This document shows positions 1-6,257 of a stretch of DNA of 6,983 nt, in pieces (within the stretch, counting starts at the first letter, position 1; each line of letters starts with the position of its first letter). Where the stretch lies: the NCBI GenBank assembly GCA_028683025.1, contig JAJRAB010000025.1, positions 1 through 6,983 on the forward strand, read 5' to 3'. A model generated the notes under the pieces. That model ran no database searches and was not told the origin of the DNA. It saw only the letters and a list, made by a program, of their open reading frames with translations. This DNA is from Candidatus Methanomethylicus sp. (GTDB lineage: Archaea > Thermoproteota > Methanomethylicia > Methanomethylicales > Methanomethylicaceae). The translations under genes and the position numbers were made by a program.

Positions 1-1
1 A

Positions 2-514
2 GAATCGGTTGGTGGCATCGTCCACCGTAGCAGAGTTGGAGATGTATACATCCTAGAGGACCTGGTTAACGTTGGGGGGGCTTTTGGCGGCGAGACCTGT
101 GGTGCCTGGATTTTTCCAGACAAGAGCCTTTGCCCGGACGGTGTCTTCTCCGCCCTAATGTTTCTCAAACTGCTTGAAGAGAGCGGCATAAAGCCTTCCG
201 AGTTGGGCAAAGGCTTGCCAAGACTGTTTTTAACACGGCGGAAAATTGCATGCCCCAATCCCATCAAGATCCAGGTAATGGAGAGCTTGGAGAATAAGAT
301 AGACTCCCATTTCAGCGGAGCAGTAATTTCCGACATTGATGGGATCAGGGCAGAATTTCCTGACAAATCATGGATTTTGATACGGCCTTCGGGGACTGAA
401 CCCATCCTGAGGATAACTACGGAAGCCATGTCTGAACAGGAATCAGCAAAACTCGCGGAATTATCATCCGAATTGGTTCACGAAGCATTGGAGGAATTCA
501 CACGAAAGCAGTAG
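2..514 (+). CDS. glmM: Phosphoglucosamine mutase, C-terminal part (5' truncated by window)
   Basis: This is the end of an alpha-D-phosphohexomutase, which interconverts glucosamine-6-phosphate and glucosamine-1-phosphate in the cytoplasm on the way to UDP-GlcNAc. The open frame enters at base 2 and gives 170 residues, roughly the last third or more of a protein family that is usually about 450 residues long. Two family motifs are visible. The sugar-binding loop GGETCGAW is at visible residues 29-36 (the archaeal form of GExSGH). The phosphate-binding loop RPSGTEP is at residues 128-134 (bases 383-403), in the C-terminal domain. The catalytic serine and metal-binding loop lie upstream of the window. 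Other hexose substrates (phosphomannomutase activity) cannot be excluded from the sequence alone. The directly following GlmU-like gene, an arrangement known in methanogens, favours GlmM. A run of seven G at 74-80 leaves the frame intact. The TAG stop is at 512-514, inside the next gene. Confidence 0.9.
   Translation, partial: ESVGGIVHRSRVGDVYILEDLVNVGGAFGGETCGAWIFPDKSLCPDGVFSALMFLKLLEESGIKPSELGKGLPRLFLTRRKIACPNPIKIQVMESLENKIDSHFSGAVISDIDGIRAEFPDKSWILIRPSGTEPILRITTEAMSEQESAKLAELSSELVHEALEEFTRKQ
490..494 (+). promoter_or_regulatory. Shine-Dalgarno GGAGG that decides the glmU start
   Basis: The motif GGAGG lies inside the 3' end of glmM, seven bases before ACG 502. It is 19 bases before the first conventional start (GTG 514) and one base before ATT 496. 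The spacing therefore supports initiation at ACG 502. This is an inference from spacing and protein alignment only. Confidence 0.55.
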
Positions 515-1776
515 TGCTTGCGGCAGGAAAAGGAGTAAGGCTTGAGCCACTAAGCTTGACTAGGCCAAAGCATCTGTTACCCGTGGCTGGAGCCCCATTA
601 ATAGTCCATACTCTCAAGGCAATAAAGTCGTCCGGGGTAGATGAAACCCTGCTAGTAGTTCATTACAGGAAGGATGCCCTGTCCTCATACCTTGGCAGCG
701 GAGCATCAATTGGCATGAAAATCAGCTATGCTGAGCAGGGAGGCATCTTCGGAACTGGCCATGCCATAACGATGGCAGAAACATTCACAGATGGCGAACC
801 ATTCCTTCTCATCTATGGCGACTTGGCTTTTGATCCCAAACTGATAGAGCGTGCTCTAACTGCTTTCAATAAAAGACTTTCAGGGACCATTGTTGGCGTT
901 GATCTAGATGATGTCAGCCAATACGGCGCAATGGAACTGGAGGGGGATCGGCTGCGAAAGCTGGTTGAGAAACCACCTTCTGGAGGACCAGGAACGATAA
1001 ACGGTGGGATCTACGTTCTGGGACCACAGATATTCAAGCAGATCGATAAGACGCCAAAGTCATCCAGGGGAGAGTTTGAGCTCACAACAACGATCAATCT
1101 TGCCATAGACCAAGGAGGCGACTTTAGAGTTGTGAGATCCAAACCAAATGAGTGGGTGGATGTAGGTCGCCCTTGGAACCTTCTAGAGGCAAACAAGCTG
1201 CTTTTGGACTGCAAGATTGTTCAAAGTTCTGTCCGAGGGGAAGTGGAGGATGGCGCAAAGCTTCATGGAAAAGTTGTTGTGGAAGAGGGGGCTTCTATCC
1301 TCTCAGGCGCCTACATTGAAGGCCCTGTCTGGATTTCTTCGGGTTGCCGTGTAGGCCCCAATTGCTACCTGCGCCCCTATACATATTTGGGCAGGAATGT
1401 GAAAGTGGGCAACTCCTGTGAAATAAAGGCAAGCATAATTATGGAGGATTCTCATGTCGGGCATCTATCTTACATCGGAGATAGCGTAATTGGCTCAAAA
1501 TGCAATCTGGGGGCTGGAACAATAACTGCAAACCTGAGGTTTGACGAGGAAGCAATTAAGATGAATATAAAGGAGGAAAGGGTGTCCAGTATGCGAAAAA
1601 AGCTCGGTGCCTTCCTTGGTGATGAAGTAAAAACTGGAATTAACGTAAGCCTTTACCCAGGTATTAAGATAGGACCCAGAAGTTGGGTTGGTCCCCACAC
1701 AGCAGTAGTGAAAGATGTGCCGGCTGGAATGATCGCCACATCCAGGGTTGAACTCGAAATCATCCCAAGGCGGTAA
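502..1776 (+). CDS. glmU: Bifunctional sugar-1-phosphate nucleotidylyltransferase / acetyltransferase (archaeal GlmU type)
   Basis: The enzyme is expected to acetylate glucosamine-1-phosphate with acetyl-CoA and then transfer UMP from UTP to make UDP-GlcNAc. Numbering is from base 502 (424 residues). The N-terminal nucleotidyltransferase fold (about 1-235) has the signature LAAGKGVRLEPL at 6-17 followed by a PK pair, GTGHAI at 84-89, a metal-site-like YGDLAFD with D107, and an NGG/EF(E)LT sugar-site region near 167-195. The C-terminal left-handed beta-helix (about 240-424) has repeated hexapeptides and the GlmU-like segment VGHLSYIGD, whose H321 matches the acetyltransferase catalytic histidine, followed by LGAGTITAN. 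The start is odd. No ATG, GTG or TTG occurs in frame between the TGA at 433-435 and GTG 514, and a GTG 514 start would cut off the first beta strand. ACG 502 sits exactly where family members have Met (MKAVVLAAGKG) and follows GGAGG (490-494) by 7 bases. The gene overlaps the glmM end by 13 bases. Substrate choice among GlcN/GalN/Glc phosphates is not settled by sequence. Confidence 0.9.
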   Translation, partial: TKAVVLAAGKGVRLEPLSLTRPKHLLPVAGAPLIVHTLKAIKSSGVDETLLVVHYRKDALSSYLGSGASIGMKISYAEQGGIFGTGHAITMAETFTDGEPFLLIYGDLAFDPKLIERALTAFNKRLSGTIVGVDLDDVSQYGAMELEGDRLRKLVEKPPSGGPGTINGGIYVLGPQIFKQIDKTPKSSRGEFELTTTINLAIDQGGDFRVVRSKPNEWVDVGRPWNLLEANKLLLDCKIVQSSVRGEVEDGAKLHGKVVVEEGASILSGAYIEGPVWISSGCRVGPNCYLRPYTYLGRNVKVGNSCEIKASIIMEDSHVGHLSYIGDSVIGSKCNLGAGTITANLRFDEEAIKMNIKEERVSSMRKKLGAFLGDEVKTGINVSLYPGIKIGPRSWVGPHTAVVKDVPAGMIATSRVELEIIPRR

Positions 1777-1782
1777 CTCTTT

Positions 1783-3357
1783 TTGGATCTACCGACAGAG
1801 CTGAACCTTGTCCAAAAAAATCACCGAAGAGTACGGTTGAGATTTGCACTTGCCTATCCGAGTCCCTACATGGTTGGCATGAGCAACCTTGCCGTCAGGC
1901 TTCTGTACGAGCTGATCAACAATAAATCCGAAGCCCTCTGTGAACGTTTCTTCTTCACCAGCTATAGGCAAACGCCGAAGAGCATCGAATCGGGCCTTGA
2001 TCTCACTTCGTTTGATGTAATAGGCTTTTCACTTCAGCATGAAATGGATTATACCCGAATGCTTGATATGATCGCATCGGCAGGCATTCCTCCTCGAAGT
2101 GGTGGTAACCGACCCGTTGTAATCGCTGGAGGCCCTGCTGTCTCTTCAAACCCTGTTCCGCTCCTCCCATTTGTTGATTTTTTTGTAATAGGCGAGGTTG
2201 AGCCGATCATAGATGCGGTCATTGAGGAACTGTCCCATGGATCAGATAACCTTAGCAAAAGGATGTCAGGAATTCCTGGGATACTTCAGAATGGTTTTAG
2301 CGCAGAAAGAATTTTTGCACATAATTTGGACTGCACATACCATGCAATACGCCAGATCCATCCTGTTGATGGGCAAGGTTTTTCCTCTACATTTTTACTG
2401 GAGGTAAGCAGGGGTTGCAATCGCGGTTGCCGCTTCTGCATGGAATGCTATACCTATAGACCGAGACGGGAGCGTTCTTTGGAGCAGATTGCAACGATAC
2501 TCGAGGAAGGTCTTAGGTTTACACAAACTAGAAAAGTTACATGTATAAGCTCAGCGTTCTTTGATCATTCCCATATCGCAGACATACTGGCATTGATGAA
2601 GGAGAAGAGGCTAGGGTTCTCAGTCCCCTCTATAAGGGTCACCGAGGACAATGATGAACTTTTTCAGTTACTGGTTGCTGGGGGGCAAAAGACTCTCACA
2701 GTTGCCCCTGAAACCCCATCCGAAAGACTACGAGAAATTCTGGGAAAACGTTTTTCCAATGACCAGTTGCTAAGCGTTATCTCAAAGTCCAGAGAAGCTG
2801 GTATGGCTTCAGTGAAACTTTATTTCATGCTTGGCATCCCAGGGGAAACCAATTCGGATCTTGAGGGGCTGAAAGCATTGCTTGGAAAAGCCATATCGAT
2901 AGGCTACAGGCCCCCTAATATTCACATTACCATTAATCCTATGATTCCGAAAGGGAATACTCCCTTCCAATGGGCGCCCATCATTGGAGAATCTGAATTC
3001 AAGTCAAGGCTTTCTTACTTCCGCCGGATATGCTCGGAACTAGGAATAAAGCGGGTAGAATCAATGGATTACCACTGGGGTGTCATTCAGGCATTCCTAT
3101 CCACAGGTGGGGCTGAGGCGTCCGATCTGTTGGCTCGACTGCTTTCTGACATTGAAAACGGTGGTAGCGGCGATCTTGGATCCTGGCGAAGGGTGCTTAG
3201 ATCCCTAGACAAATCGTTCCAAAATCTTTATGTTCCGCCAAGCATTGATTCAGATCTACCTTGGGAGATCATAAAGGAGACTGTTCCGAAATCACTATTG
3301 ATAAGGGAGTTCGAAAAGGCCATCGGTGAGAATTATGGTCCGAACATCAGAAAATGA
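1783..3357 (+). CDS. B12-binding-type radical SAM protein, TIGR03960-like, function unknown
   Basis: This 524-residue protein has the layout of COG1032-type enzymes. An N-terminal cobalamin-binding-like Rossmann domain (about 15-150) contains RFALAYPSPYMVGMS at 20-34, FDVIGFSLQHEMDY at 77-90 and IAGGPAVSSNP at 114-124. No DxHxxG motif is seen, so if B12 binds it would not use that histidine. The radical SAM domain (about 200-430) has the cluster motif CNRGCRFC with C212, C216 and C219, which should bind a [4Fe-4S] cluster and S-adenosylmethionine. It also has VAPETPSERLR near 307-317 and GIPGET at 351-356. The phrasing around the cysteines (YRPRRERS) and the N-terminal block recall the bacterial TIGR03960 family of unknown substrate. 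The start is TTG 1783. The previous gene ends in the same frame six bases upstream, so no earlier start is possible, and GGCGGT (1769-1774) lies 8 bases before it. It is probably transcribed with glmU and overlaps the next gene. Confidence 0.85.
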   Translation: MDLPTELNLVQKNHRRVRLRFALAYPSPYMVGMSNLAVRLLYELINNKSEALCERFFFTSYRQTPKSIESGLDLTSFDVIGFSLQHEMDYTRMLDMIASAGIPPRSGGNRPVVIAGGPAVSSNPVPLLPFVDFFVIGEVEPIIDAVIEELSHGSDNLSKRMSGIPGILQNGFSAERIFAHNLDCTYHAIRQIHPVDGQGFSSTFLLEVSRGCNRGCRFCMECYTYRPRRERSLEQIATILEEGLRFTQTRKVTCISSAFFDHSHIADILALMKEKRLGFSVPSIRVTEDNDELFQLLVAGGQKTLTVAPETPSERLREILGKRFSNDQLLSVISKSREAGMASVKLYFMLGIPGETNSDLEGLKALLGKAISIGYRPPNIHITINPMIPKGNTPFQWAPIIGESEFKSRLSYFRRICSELGIKRVESMDYHWGVIQAFLSTGGAEASDLLARLLSDIENGGSGDLGSWRRVLRSLDKSFQNLYVPPSIDSDLPWEIIKETVPKSLLIREFEKAIGENYGPNIRK

Positions 3358-3736
3358 GATCAAAAAGAATTTTCCAAATCTTTACAAGGAACTTGAGGAG
3401 TCCGAGTCGAAAACTGAAGAACCAGAGTCCATTGAATCGGCAGCAGACTGCGAATGTTTAACCGAGCATGAACAAAGGCAAACGCCTCCTGTAAAAAACC
3501 AGCGCATAAGAAAATTGAAGGTTGACAGGGGGAGAAGCTATGAGCCTTCAGCCCTAGACTTTCTTCAGAGATGCTCAACCAATGAAGAAGCACTGGAGAT
3601 CATTTCTTATCTTGAGAAACGTGGTGAAATAACCGGTGCCCTGGCTGAATCCCTTAGAAAAAAGGTGGCAACGAAGGGGGTTCGGGCATTTGGTCCCAAG
3701 AGAGAACCTGGCTATTACCACAAAGCCTTTGATTAA
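3335..3736 (+). CDS. Small archaeal DUF2095-type protein, function unknown
   Basis: This is a predicted soluble 133-residue protein with no signal peptide or membrane segment. The N-terminus (NEIKKNFPNLYKELEE) resembles the start of archaeal DUF2095 proteins. It is followed by an acidic, low-complexity linker at about 20-50, rich in Glu and Ser. The conserved part is the C-terminal half: YEPSALDFLQRCSTNEEALE, then a predicted helix-turn-helix-like pair (YLEKRGEITGALAESLRKK) and the end motif VRAFGPKREPGYY. I recognise this from memory as DUF2095; no function is known to me. ATG 3335 is preferred because GGTGA (3325-3329) lies five bases upstream. GTG 3326, nine bases earlier, is an alternative that adds three residues. 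The gene overlaps the radical SAM gene by 23 bases in another frame, which suggests translational coupling. Its TAA stop shares bases with the stop of the convergent GTPase. Confidence 0.75.
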   Translation: MVRTSENEIKKNFPNLYKELEESESKTEEPESIESAADCECLTEHEQRQTPPVKNQRIRKLKVDRGRSYEPSALDFLQRCSTNEEALEIISYLEKRGEITGALAESLRKKVATKGVRAFGPKREPGYYHKAFD

Positions 3737-4944
3737 CCCTTCACTCCTTTGGCTGATACAATCTTGACAACATCCCTGTCCTTTAGCTGATAATCCTCGC
3801 TAATTTTTTGGCCTGTTTTGGCATCCACAGCATAAAGAAAACCCTCGCCCAGGTCTGTATGTATCCTATAGGCCAATCCGCGGGCTGTGGTTCCCTGCTG
3901 TATCAAAAATACATCCGGGAGGATGTTCCCCTTGTGATCTGTGTACTTGTTGGCATCTTCAACTGGGAATACTGGCATCATCTTCAATTCTTTTTTGTAT
4001 ATGGCTTCAATGGACTCTTGGATTCCAGTGCTCCCCCAACTCTTCAGAATATCGCCAATCTTCTTGAGGCCCTCCTTCTGCTTATCCGACAATTTTCCAT
4101 CATCTAATATCCTAAATTCGGAATCCCCTGGCATATAGGAGATCAACCCTTTCTTGGCTGCTTGTCTCAAAGCAAATTCAGCCTCTGCAGCGCATCCAAT
4201 AACTGTGTACCCCTTGAACTCAGACTTCAGCTGGGCGATATTGGTTTCAGCTTTGGGCAGATCAATCTTATTGGCCGCTATCACCATGGGCTTCGACTCC
4301 CTCCGTAGACAATCGACAAAGAACCGAAGGTCCGACTCGGTCCACTGATCAACTCTTTTGTTGAATTCATCATGGGCTTTGATAACCGTTAAGATATGTT
4401 TCCTCGAGATCATTAGGCCGGTTAGCCTCTCGGTTAGCATAACCACCGGATCCTCCTTGAGCTGGGAAACCCCCTTGACTATTCTGTCCCAGTCCTTCAT
4501 CAAAATGCCCAACATCCACATTGTTATCTCATTTTCAAGGAACTTTACATCGTCCGAGGGATTTCGGGTTCCAGGAGGACAGAGGTTGCCATTGGCATCA
4601 GTTGCTCCTGCTGCATCGATGACATGGATAAACCCATCTGCCTGCCTTAGGTCGTCCAAAAATTTATTGCCCAGCCCTTTCCCCTTATGAGCATCAGGAA
4701 CGAGACCTGCTACATCTATAAGCTCCACAGGCACCCACCTTATCCCATTTATACAAAGGGCATTTCTGGGGTTGTCTTTTACATTGAGATCCTTGCAGAC
4801 GCAGTTGACTCTTATACTTGCGATACCCCTGTTTGGCTCAATAGTAACGAATGGATATGGCCCAGTCTTTGCTGGTGCCAGCGTTGAAGCGCAGAAAAAT
4901 GTGGATTTGCCAACATTTGTCTTACCAACTATTCCAGCGATCAA
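3733..4944 (-). CDS. OBG-family (YchF-like) GTP-binding protein with TGS domain
   Basis: This is a P-loop GTPase of the OBG/YchF branch, a group associated with ribosome or translation-related functions; the exact role of the archaeal members is unsettled. Numbering is from ATG 4962. G1 is GKTNVGKST (14-21 region), G3 is DVAG (83-86), G4 is NKID (231-234), and a G5-like CAAEAE lies near 257-262. NKID is the GTP-specific form; E. coli YchF has NMSE and prefers ATP. An alpha-helical insertion lies between G3 and G4 (about 140-220), and a C-terminal TGS domain (about 348-406) contains FLIQQGTTARGLAYRIHTDL. Two starts are possible. TTG 4944 (403 residues) begins MIAGIVGKTNVGKS as in relatives and has GAGGT seven bases upstream at 4956-4952, so I chose it. 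ATG 4962 adds six residues but shows no Shine-Dalgarno. The gene is convergent with the DUF2095 gene and divergent from the flavoprotein gene. Confidence 0.88.
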   Translation of the reverse strand: MIAGIVGKTNVGKSTFFCASTLAPAKTGPYPFVTIEPNRGIASIRVNCVCKDLNVKDNPRNALCINGIRWVPVELIDVAGLVPDAHKGKGLGNKFLDDLRQADGFIHVIDAAGATDANGNLCPPGTRNPSDDVKFLENEITMWMLGILMKDWDRIVKGVSQLKEDPVVMLTERLTGLMISRKHILTVIKAHDEFNKRVDQWTESDLRFFVDCLRRESKPMVIAANKIDLPKAETNIAQLKSEFKGYTVIGCAAEAEFALRQAAKKGLISYMPGDSEFRILDDGKLSDKQKEGLKKIGDILKSWGSTGIQESIEAIYKKELKMMPVFPVEDANKYTDHKGNILPDVFLIQQGTTARGLAYRIHTDLGEGFLYAVDAKTGQKISEDYQLKDRDVVKIVSAKGVKG

Positions 4945-5015
4945 TAGTCCTACCTCTTTCATTGATTTACTTAATTATGTACCGTTAATGCATTTTCACA
5001 AAACATAATACTTGA
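4945..5015. promoter_or_regulatory. Divergent promoter region between the GTPase and flavoprotein genes
   Basis: This AT-rich gap must hold promoters for both flanking genes, since they point away from each other. AT-rich candidates are CATAATA at 5004-5010 (TATTATG on the minus strand) and the TTAATTA stretch at 4971-4977. CATAATA could serve the minus-strand gene with a leader of about 35-40 bases to TTG 4944. It could also serve the plus-strand gene if that starts at ATG 5055. An 8-bp palindrome, AATGCATT, lies at 4987-4994. None of these is a strong match to an archaeal TATA/BRE consensus, so the assignment is tentative. The first 18 bases (4945-4962) would be coding if the GTPase starts at ATG 4962. 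Confidence 0.35.
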
Positions 5016-6176
5016 ATGCGCTATAACATTTACGTCGTGGATGATGATAGCTTCATGGCAACTATTAATTCTGCTGAAGATGCAGTTAAAGAAGCATCCC
5101 GATGTTCTCATTGCAACGAACCCAACTGCATAGGGGGGTGCCCGCTGGGAGTTCCAATTCCTGCCATTTTGTCTTTGGTAGCAACTGGTAAATTTCTTGA
5201 GGCTGCACTGATACTTAGGGAAAGGATACCCCTCGCCTCAGTTACCGGGAGACTATGCCCCAGCTATAGATTCTGTGAAAAAAATTGCTCTTTGGGCAGA
5301 AAGGAGAGACCAATCTCATTCTGCTCGATAGAGCGGTTCTTGGGGGATCTGTCGCTCAACTCCCTCATCAAGCAGCGTGGCAATTCTAGGGGATCGGTGT
5401 TGGTGGTTGGCGGAGGCCCTGCGGGGATTACAACCGCCCATGATCTGTTCGTCGAAGGTTACAATGTCGACGTTTGGGAACGTCGCCCCTCCATCGGGGG
5501 ATGGCTTAGGAAGGTTCCACCATTTAGGTTACCCACAGAGATTTTGAATTGGGAAATTGAAAGGCTGGTCCTCAGCGGAATGGTGTTTGAGATCAACAAA
5601 GAAATGGGAAATATGGATCCCATCTTGGCAAGCAACCATTATGAAAAAATTGCGTTAACCATTGGGGAACCGCCTTGCCGACCATCACAAAAGCCAGGGG
5701 TTGAGGAAACTTTGGAAGCGGCCTTGAAAGGCATAGCGCCAAACTGCCGGAGTGTCGTTATCAACGAGGGAACTGATGGCGCAATTGATCTGGCAAGACA
5801 GCTTCGCCAGCTCAAACCAGACCTGGGCATTACTATTAATGCCGAAATCGTTGGAAATGAAGAAGACGCAAAGCTTGCTGAGAGCGAGGGAATAAGCATA
5901 CGCAAGCCCTCAAAACTTCTTATGAAACTTGGCGCCCTAACCATTGGTGGTGATTGCCCTCGGCTGCCGCCTCCTTTCCAACTTCAGACTTCCATCGAAG
6001 GATTACTGATGGTAAACGAACACTTGACGACTTCAAAGGATCACGTTTATGCAGCAGGGGGCGCGGTAGGTTTCTACAAATCTATAACCGAGGCTATGGC
6101 CTCTGGCCATGACCTGGCTCAATGCCTCATGTTTCGCTCGCGCTCATCTGCAAATGACTTTGCTCCTCAGCTTTGA
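5016..6176 (+). CDS. GltD/NfnB-like iron-sulfur FAD oxidoreductase with a degenerate NAD(P)H domain
   Basis: This 386-residue protein is shaped like the small subunit of glutamate synthase and related electron-transfer flavoproteins, but is shorter than the usual 450-480 residues. The N-terminal Fer4_20-type domain has C30-x2-C33-x4-C38-x3-C42 followed by PLGVPIP, then GRLCP with C81-x5-C87-x3-C91, so it is likely to hold two [4Fe-4S] clusters. The FAD Rossmann motif VVGGGPAG is at 130-137, followed by ERRPSIGG and PPFRLPTEILN (155-178), as in GltD. The second, NAD(P)H-binding fold is eroded. Where relatives have GxGxxA, this protein reads VVINEGTDGAIDLAR (247-261). The ATG-like motif reads ALTIGEP, and the C-terminal FAD motif reads YAAGGAVG instead of AAGD. 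It is therefore probably not a standard NADPH-dependent GltD. Starts are ATG 5016, which has no Shine-Dalgarno, or ATG 5055, which keeps all the cysteines. Neither neighbour is a glutamate synthase large subunit. Confidence 0.8.
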   Translation: MRYNIYVVDDDSFMATINSAEDAVKEASRCSHCNEPNCIGGCPLGVPIPAILSLVATGKFLEAALILRERIPLASVTGRLCPSYRFCEKNCSLGRKERPISFCSIERFLGDLSLNSLIKQRGNSRGSVLVVGGGPAGITTAHDLFVEGYNVDVWERRPSIGGWLRKVPPFRLPTEILNWEIERLVLSGMVFEINKEMGNMDPILASNHYEKIALTIGEPPCRPSQKPGVEETLEAALKGIAPNCRSVVINEGTDGAIDLARQLRQLKPDLGITINAEIVGNEEDAKLAESEGISIRKPSKLLMKLGALTIGGDCPRLPPPFQLQTSIEGLLMVNEHLTTSKDHVYAAGGAVGFYKSITEAMASGHDLAQCLMFRSRSSANDFAPQL

Positions 6177-6190
6177 ATGGCGGATCCCTC

Positions 6191-6198
6191 TTTTTTTT
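6191..6198 (+). terminator. Oligo-T terminator after the flavoprotein gene
   Basis: Eight T in a row begin 14 bases after the TGA stop. No stem-loop precedes them. Archaeal RNA polymerase terminates at such T-runs without needing a hairpin, so this likely ends the flavoprotein transcript before the serA promoter. Confidence 0.6.
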
Positions 6199-6202
6199 AC
6201 AG

Positions 6203-6214
6203 AAATAATTTTAA
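6203..6214 (+). promoter_or_regulatory. Putative TATA box of serA
   Basis: AAATAATTTTAA is the best TATA-like element in the gap upstream of serA. Archaeal initiation about 25 bases downstream would fall near 6234 and leave a leader of roughly 24 bases, enough for the GGCGGT motif at 6244-6249. The T-run immediately upstream supports a separate transcript starting here. An 8-bp palindrome TGAATTCA (6236-6243) sits next to the predicted start and could be an operator, but may be chance. Confidence 0.45.
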
Positions 6215-6257
6215 CTACCCGTCCCTAATGTTGAATGAATTCAGGCGGTTAATCACT

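Noticed and set aside
74..80. Run of seven G as a possible frameshift site in glmM (also six G at 5132-5137)
   Set aside because: The protein reads correctly on both sides of each run (VNVGGAFGGE and NCIGGCPLG), so there is no evidence of a frameshift.
514..516. GTG 514 as the glmU start
   Set aside because: It is the first conventional start codon and touches the glmM stop, but it removes the first beta strand and is 19 bases from the only good Shine-Dalgarno. It is kept as an alternative in the ACG finding.
4358..4690. Plus-strand open frame of 110 codons opposite the GTPase (with others at 3808-5008)
   Set aside because: These frames are antisense to the GTPase, whose G motifs and TGS domain are intact; their translations look like shadow sequence.
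5639..5944. Minus-strand open frame of 101 codons inside the flavoprotein gene
   Set aside because: It is serine-rich, has no family features and no ribosome binding site that I can see, and the plus-strand frame is supported by domain motifs.
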